Source of the DNA: Tetracentron sinense | Lineage: Eukaryota; Streptophyta; Magnoliopsida; Trochodendrales; Trochodendraceae | DNA: 64,000 nucleotides | NCBI GenBank assembly: GCA_015143295.1 | Contig: CM026574.1 | Span: forward strand, 7,628,938-7,692,937 | Reading direction: 5' to 3' | Shown: one piece after another, positions 58,863-64,000 of the stretch | Numbering within the stretch: the stretch's first letter is position 1 | How the letters are laid out: each line of letters starts with the position of its first letter | Position numbers and translations under genes: made by a program | The notes under the pieces: model-generated | Told to the model about the DNA's origin: nothing | The model's database searches: none | The model's input: the letters and a program-made list of their open reading frames with translations, nothing else

Positions 58863-59191
58863 CTACTTTGGAGGGCAAAGCGAAAGGCAATGGCATATAT
58901 AAGGTTTACGTTTAAGACGATCACATGCGCTTGCTAATTCGAAAGTCCTTTCTCCTAATTTGGCAACACAAGCCGCCGAGCAAGTTTTCCGGTCGCACCC
59001 ACGCCACATCTCTATATCGTCTGTGCACATGTCGTACGCTGCATTGCCCACTCACGTTACTGTTGATATCAAATAATCTTATGATTACAAGGAAAGAACA
59101 TAAAAGATATGGAAAACATACCATCAGAAAATGTGACTAAACTGAATAGAAGGATGCAGAGCATGGGAAGGAGGATCATCGACTTCTTCAT
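58863..59191 (-). CDS. Defensin-like secreted cysteine-rich peptide, copy 2 (two exons)
   Basis: Exon 1 is 59191-59122 and exon 2 is 59038-58863. The intron (83 bp, GTATGT..GCAG, phase 1) is at the same codon as in copy 1. The product has 81 residues: signal peptide MKKSMILLPMLCILLFSLV, then a mature part with eight cysteines spaced C-X9-C-X4-C-X3-C-X14-C-X9-C-X-C-X3-C. It lacks the extra cysteine (residue 61) of copy 1, which suggests that the eight-cysteine form is the functional core. It is more acidic in the middle (LGERTFELAS). Promoter, intron and 3' flank are alignable with copy 1, so this is a dispersed duplicate. Both reading frames and splice sites are intact. Confidence 0.8.
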
Positions 59192-59243
59192 CGTTTCTCT
59201 CTTTCTAGGATGTAATGACTCAAACATACTAGGTTTAAGCAAA

Positions 59244-59253
59244 ATTTATAAGA
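59244..59253 (-). promoter_or_regulatory. TATA box of defensin-like gene 2
   Basis: The minus strand reads TCTTATAAAT, about 55 bp upstream of the ATG at 59191. Conserved with 941-950. Confidence 0.45.
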
Positions 59254-59475
59254 AAATAAGATAGGCCAATAGGGAAGTATCTAAAATCTATTTTCTTATT
59301 ATAGTAATCTTTTTTATATTTACAACTAAGAGAATATTTATCAAATTTTCTCCCTCTTATTTTTGGAAGGAAATTTAATTTTAGAAAGATACAAAAATGT
59401 CATAAAATCTTTCCCTTCACAGGTTTTGGAATTGGGACCCCTTATCATCACAAATGGAAAATAAAAGGAACCTTA

Positions 59476-59625
59476 AGCTATGTTTGGTTGTCGAGAAAAT
59501 AGGAGAAAACATGAAAAAGAAAAGAAAATTTTGAATTTTGAATGCATATTTTAGCTGTGTTTTGCCAATTTTTTTTTCCTTTTCCATGTTTTAACTAATT
59601 TTCTCGGCAACCAAACATAAGGTTA
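59476..59625. mobile_element. Small foldback MITE
   Basis: Ends TATGTTTGGTTGTCGAGAAAA and TTTTCTCGGCAACCAAACATA are inverted with one mismatch; the interior is about 100 bp and AT-rich. The GTTTGGTTG-type end resembles PIF/Harbinger or hAT MITEs. Confidence 0.75.
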
Positions 59626-59689
59626 GGGAACCGGATACTCTTTATCATCAAAAAGGGAAAATAAAAGGCACCTTAGGTAACTGGTTTAT

Positions 59690-60050
59690 CACCATAGAGG
59701 GATTTGGTCTCTTTTACTTGAAAACAAATCCTCTACAAATCCAGTTATCACCCCTGAGGTCGTCACGTGTCCCTTTTGACACAGATTCACTCACCCATCC
59801 TTGGTTGTTAGGAAAAACTTCTAATTCCTTTTTTAATATCAAATAACTGTTTTTAGGGTTTTTTAATAAAAATATTTTTTTTAAATAATTAATATTTCAA
59901 AAAAAAAAAACCAAAGATGGTTGGGTGAACCCTAGGGGTGGGTGAATCTTAACCACAGTTAAACGGTGTCAAAAGGGACACATGACGACCTTAGGGTTGG
60001 GGTGATAACCTGATTTGCACTGTAGAGGATTTGGTCTCTTTTTTCCTTTT
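59690..60050. mobile_element. Hairpin MITE, copy 3
   Basis: The left arm (CCAGTTATCACCCC, GTCACGTGTCCCTTTTGACAC, CACCCATCCTTGGTT) and right arm (CTAGGGGTGGGTGAATCTTA, ACCACAGTTAAA, GGGACACATGACGACC, GGTGATAACCTGATT) are inverted. The words GAGG(G)ATTTGGTCTCTTTT occur outside both arms. Confidence 0.75.
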
Positions 60051-60066
60051 GTAATGGGCCTTAGCT

Positions 60067-60113
60067 TGCCTTCAGCTATCGCCTTGTGGTGTAGTTGAGT
60101 TAACCAAAAAAAG
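60067..60113 (+). mobile_element. 47-bp A-tailed mini-insertion, copy 2
   Basis: TGCCTTCAGC..GTTAACC plus seven A, flanked by the perfect 13-bp target duplication ATGGGCCTTAGCT (60054-60066 and 60114-60126). It contains TGGTGTAGTTGAG, which fits a tRNA box A. The same unit with the same start lies inverted at 56515-56560. Confidence 0.8.
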
Positions 60114-60518
60114 ATGGGCCTTAGCTAGATTTGTCAATATTTTCCTCAATGTAGTTTTGACAATGTAGTTTGGAGTCCAAACTTTGGACCTTTTGGGTGA
60201 GCTTCACCCTATCGGAGCTCATTATAAAAGATGGGCAGAAAAATTCACCTCAAGGTTTACTCCTTATTTTTAAATTCGCATTTCTCATAATTATGGAACA
60301 AAAAGATTGTGTATGATTTTTACATTTTTATTTTATTCTTATCTGACACTATCCCTTAGGGTTCTAGCCTTGTTTTCTTTCATCGTAAGTCAAGTTTTAT
60401 TATTTAATTTAATCGGCTAAGTTCAATTGATATGTTCGTTTAGATTTTCTATTGCTCTTGTAGACTAATTGTTTACTTCCTTTTGTCTTCTTCTACTTAC
60501 CCTAACTAAGGAACGGAT

Positions 60519-60695
60519 ATCCTTTGGGGGTGTAACCCAGTGGTCGAAAGACGAACTGTAGATTTGGAGGTCTCAAGATCGAGTCTGGGAGCACCTGCGC
60601 TATCGGTTGCCAAGGGGAGGATATCCCCTGGCAGCATGTGGGGATTACCGTAGTCTTGAGCTTTAGACACCCCACGTTGACCAAAAAAAAAAAGC
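60519..60695 (+). mobile_element. tRNA-derived SINE with target duplications
   Basis: Box A (TGTAACCCAGTGG) and box B (AAGATCGAGTCTGG) are about 45 bp apart, with body similarity to the SINE at 6044-6221 (a GGATATCC block and CTTGAGCTTT) and an 11-A tail. Flanked by perfect CTAAGGAACGGAT (60506-60518 and 60696-60708). Confidence 0.88.
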
Positions 60696-60708
60696 CTAAG
60701 GAACGGAT

Positions 60709-61195
60709 GACGACACCATCTTTGGTTCCCCTACCATTCTATGAACCCCTCCCCTTCTTACAATTGTTCTTAGCATTTAGGCTTTTCGTGCTTTATCTCA
60801 ACTTCTGAGACTTAAGCCCTCTTTCGTTGTTAATAGCCTATGTTCTTTAATTAGACATTTCATTTTGCTTTGGCTAAGAAATGAGAGGGGAGTACATGGG
60901 TTTAATATGGTCTAATAAAACATTTTCTTAAGTTTGGTCATCTTGGTTCTCATTCCATTCCCTTTTTTGCTTTAGTTGGCTTGATTCAAAAGGGAAACTT
61001 CTTTTAGTACAGTTCTGTCTAAAAATCAAGAGCCCACGTTTCTCTTTATGTCTGAACCATTCAAATGTGACTTATCTTCTTAGTATTCTAATGTCTTAGT
61101 GGTTCTCTTGCTTATCCGTTTTACTTTAATTTTCTCTTCCTATGTTTGACTAAGGAATGTATAGAATCACTTTTATCTCGTTTCCCATGAAACTT
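60709..61195. other. Intergenic, nothing recognised
   Basis: T-rich, no coding frame or repeat that I can name. Confidence 0.5.
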
Positions 61196-61199
61196 AAGG

Positions 61200-61460
61200 T
61201 TGCGTTTGGACCGGATTTTATTAGCAAAAATCCATTGTGAAAAGAACTGATTGTGTTGAAATTAATTGTCAAATAATCACTTTTGCAAATATATAATAGT
61301 GTTCATGGAATACGAAGTTGCAAGACAACTTCGTATTCAATCTCAACTTCATATTCCCCAAACACTATTAGTTGTAAAAGTGATTATTTGACAATTAATT
61401 TCTACACGATCAATTCTTATCACAATTGACTTTGGCTAATAAAATCTTATCCCAATTCCT
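61200..61460. mobile_element. Foldback element (about 250 bp)
   Basis: Long imperfect inverted repeat: AATTGTCAAATAATCACTTT pairs with AAAGTGATTATTTGACAATT, and GAATACGAAGTTG with CAACTTCATATTC around the centre near 61335. Outer words GATTTTATTAGC and GCTAATAAAATC also pair. No coding frame. Confidence 0.8.
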
Positions 61461-61825
61461 CCTAAGTCTTTGGCTTGAGAGTTTTTTTTTCTTGTCAATC
61501 TAGTGTCGGATATCACAAATCAAATCCAAGTTTCTTCATCCAATTTCTTGTTGGAGTTAAGAATATCTTTAAAAAAAATAATGCAGAAAAATGTAATTCA
61601 GAATTAATAATATTTTAAACTCTATTAATTATTCTAGAAAGAACTTCTAAATTAGTAAGAGCCCTATAATTACAAGTTTTTTTTTCTTCTTTTAGAAAAA
61701 AATTATAATTTTTATTAAAATATTGATAAAAAATTTAATCCCAGAACAACTCTACAACTACTGAAATTTCGGTATAGTAAACAAAGTATTTACTATGATA
61801 ATAATGGTACTCTATATCATATCTA

Positions 61826-62345
61826 TCTATACTACTACTATATAACACCGTTAAAGTGTTTCTATGGATGCCACCTATGTCTTCCTTTTGATGCCACGTA
61901 GGACTCCTCTTCATTTGTGAGGCCACATCATCAACCTAAATCGGTGGGTGGGACCCACAAATTTCTATCATGATGTTCATTTACTTGATCTTATATTTCC
62001 TAAAATTTCTCCCTCATTATTTTTCTTATTAAAGACAATCTTACTTCTCAACCTTTATCCTCCTCTCATTGTTTGTGACAACTCTCCAATTAATCATAAT
62101 TAACATTATTATAGTTTTACAATAATAGAGATTGAGGTGAGGATGAGCTATATTTCTACAATTTCATATTAAATAAATAATTTGATGTAAAAATTGTGAG
62201 GCCACATCATCAAACTAAAATCAATGGGTGGAACCCAAAAAATTATTCATGATATTCATTTATCTCTTATATTTCCTAAAATTTCTCTCTTTAAAGACAA
62301 CGTTACTTTTCAACCATTGTCCTCCCCTCCTTGATTGTGGCAACA
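61826..62345 (+). mobile_element. Helitron-like 5' end with a direct duplication
   Basis: Starts TCTATACTACTACTATATAA, the style of plant Helitron 5' ends. A block of about 160 bp opening TGTGAGGCCACATCATCAA occurs at 61916-62090 and again, diverged, at 62196-62350. No 3' CTRR hairpin end is seen; the second copy stops where gypsy sequence begins. Confidence 0.45.
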
Positions 62346-62349
62346 CTCT

Positions 62350-64000
62350 TAATACAGACATTATGAATTTCAGAACGAGATACCGGCATTTTGAATTTCT
62401 AGTCATGCCTTTTGGTTTGACAAATGCACTGGCAGTGTTTATGGATCTCATGAATCCGATATTCAAGTCAGCTTTGGATCGAAAATGTTATTATATTTAT
62501 GGATCATATCTTGGTATACTCCAAGAGACTGAAGGAGCATGAAATGCACCTCCGAGCCACTCTAAAGAGACTTCGTTTGAATAAGCTGTATGCTAAGTTT
62601 AGCAAGTGCAAGTTCGGGCAAGAAAAGGTAGCATTTTTAGTCCACATGGTGATAGGAGAGGGAATTTATGTAGATCCTTCTAAGATTGAAGCAGTGGAAG
62701 ATTGAGGAAGACCCAAGAGCGTCACAGAAATTCGAAGTTTATTGGGTCTTGTTGGATATTTTCGAAGATTCGTCGAGGGGTTTTCTAGTTTAACAACACC
62801 GCTTACTCATCTACTCGAAAGAATATCAAGTTCGAGTGAAATGATAGATATGAAAAGAGCTTCCTGGAGTTGAAGAAACGTCTTATCAACGCATCGATCT
62901 TGACAATACCATCTAGTAGAGGTGGATTTGTTGTGTACAGTGATGTCTTACTTATTGGGTTAGGTTGTGTGCTCATGCAGCACGGGAAGGTTATTGCCTA
63001 TGCTTCTTGGAAGTTGAAAGATCACGAGAAGAACTACCTTACCCATGACTTGGATTTGGCAACAGTAGTCTTCACTCTCGAGATCTGGACACTAGTTGTA
63101 CGATGAGTAGTTTGAAGTATTCACCGATCACAAGAATCCGAAGTACCTATTCTCACAGAGGGAGCTGAATTTGAGGTGACGCCGTTGGGTGAAATTCGTC
63201 ATGGACTATGACCGTTCTATTCAATACCACCCGGAAATAGCTAATATGATGGAAGATGGACTAAGCCGAAGACCTACAGGATTCTTGGCTCACCTAATGG
63301 TCCAAAAGTGGAAGCTGCTTGAGGATGTGTCCAACTTGGAAGCGGGTTTCAATGTTGGAGTAGTTGGAGCCTTAGTGGCTAATATCGTGGTTAGGCCGAC
63401 CATTCTGGATAGGATTAAAGAGCTTCAAATGTTAGATGAAGAGTTGCAGGCCTATTGGTCGAAGTCCTTTCAAAATGGAGACCGGGATTTCTGTATGAAT
63501 GGGAGAGCTGCTCTTACTTTCAGGGAAGGACTATGTGTTCCGACCAATAAAGAATTAACAGTCCATCCTGGAGGTACTTAAAATGTACCAAAATCTCAAG
63601 AAGCACTTTTTTTTGGAGGAATATGAAGCGAGATGTGGCTACCTACGTGTCGAAGTGTTTGGTTTGCCAACAAGTGAAGGTTGAACACCAAAGACCTATA
63701 GGATTACTCAATCCCCTTCCAATTGATCTAGATTTGAAGTGGGAACATATCTCAATGGATATCGTTGTTAGTTTGCCAAGGATTGTGAAGAACTTTAATC
63801 TAATTTGGGTTGTCGTCGATCAATTGACCAAGTCATCTCATTTTATTCTAGTACCAAACCATATTTAATTAAAACGCTCGCAAATCTGTACATCAAGGAA
63901 TTAATCCGTTTGCATGGAGTATTAGTCAGCATTGTATCCAATCGAGACCCAAGACTTACTTCTAGATTATGAAAGAGTTTCCGCAAGCCATGGGTTCTCG
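62350..64000 (+). pseudogene. Truncated Ty3-gypsy pol, runs off the window
   Basis: Begins in reverse transcriptase ([17 protein letters not shown]), with the active-site motif altered to FMDH near 62496-62507, where relatives have a second Asp. RNase H follows ([17 protein letters not shown], 62930), then the integrase zinc-binding region (CLVCQQVKVEHQR, 63660) and the core start (MDIVVSLP). Stops occur near 62703 and 63104 and after 63866. Same Tekay/Del-like class as 22345-26041 but a different copy. Non-functional. Confidence 0.88.

Overview
The window is plant nuclear DNA, from an angiosperm that is probably not a grass. It carries a six-exon COBRA-like gene, two intron-containing defensin-like genes, GT-AG introns, and plant-type mobile DNA: CACTA with TNP2 and Ptta proteins, Tekay/Del-like Ty3-gypsy, L1-like LINE with plant RNase H, tRNA-derived SINEs and foldback MITEs. 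I cannot name the species. Only three ordinary host genes are visible in 64 kb; almost everything else is layered mobile DNA.

Layout. 1-1.2 kb: end of a hairpin MITE and a minus-strand defensin-like gene (539-876). 1.2-9.4 kb: SINEs, a non-autonomous DNA element (2217-3930), a 2.5-kb solo LTR (6307-8793) and a second MITE copy. 10.1-14.7 kb: the COBRA-like gene, complete and plus strand. 16.4-31.7 kb: a nest of LTR elements. It holds a minus-strand gypsy 5' end (gag, primer-binding site, LTR) split by a 3.4-kb non-autonomous LTR element with only about 0.5 kb of interior, then a plus-strand decayed gypsy pol whose 3' LTR is split by a 3.8-kb solo LTR. 31.7-56.5 kb: a minus-strand LINE ORF2 cut in two by a 21.2-kb CACTA transposon (35078-56255, TTG target duplication). 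56.5-58.0 kb: a MULE-like element filled with a six-copy satellite related to the MITE arms. 58.4-61.5 kb: a 46-bp retroinsertion, the second defensin-like gene (58863-59191), foldbacks, a third MITE hairpin, a 47-bp retroinsertion and a SINE. 61.8-64.0 kb: a Helitron-like 5' end joined to a truncated gypsy pol that runs off the window.

The most notable object is the CACTA element. It has a lightly damaged TNP2 transposase, an apparently intact Ptta-type second protein (393 codons, seven exons, all phase-0 introns), terminal and subterminal repeats, and pieces of several host genes: Pumilio, an unidentified exon, a Tify/TPL-associated domain protein, a SABATH methyltransferase, an unidentified ORF and an NB-ARC resistance gene. 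The last three lie inside the 4.4-kb last intron of the Ptta gene.

Other points of interest are a hairpin at the LINE 3' end with a compensatory base-pair swap, 46-47-bp A-tailed insertions with perfect target duplications, and TCGA-centred palindrome clusters that recur in LTRs of different families. All family assignments were made by reading translated motifs, without database searches; boundaries marked as approximate were placed by eye.
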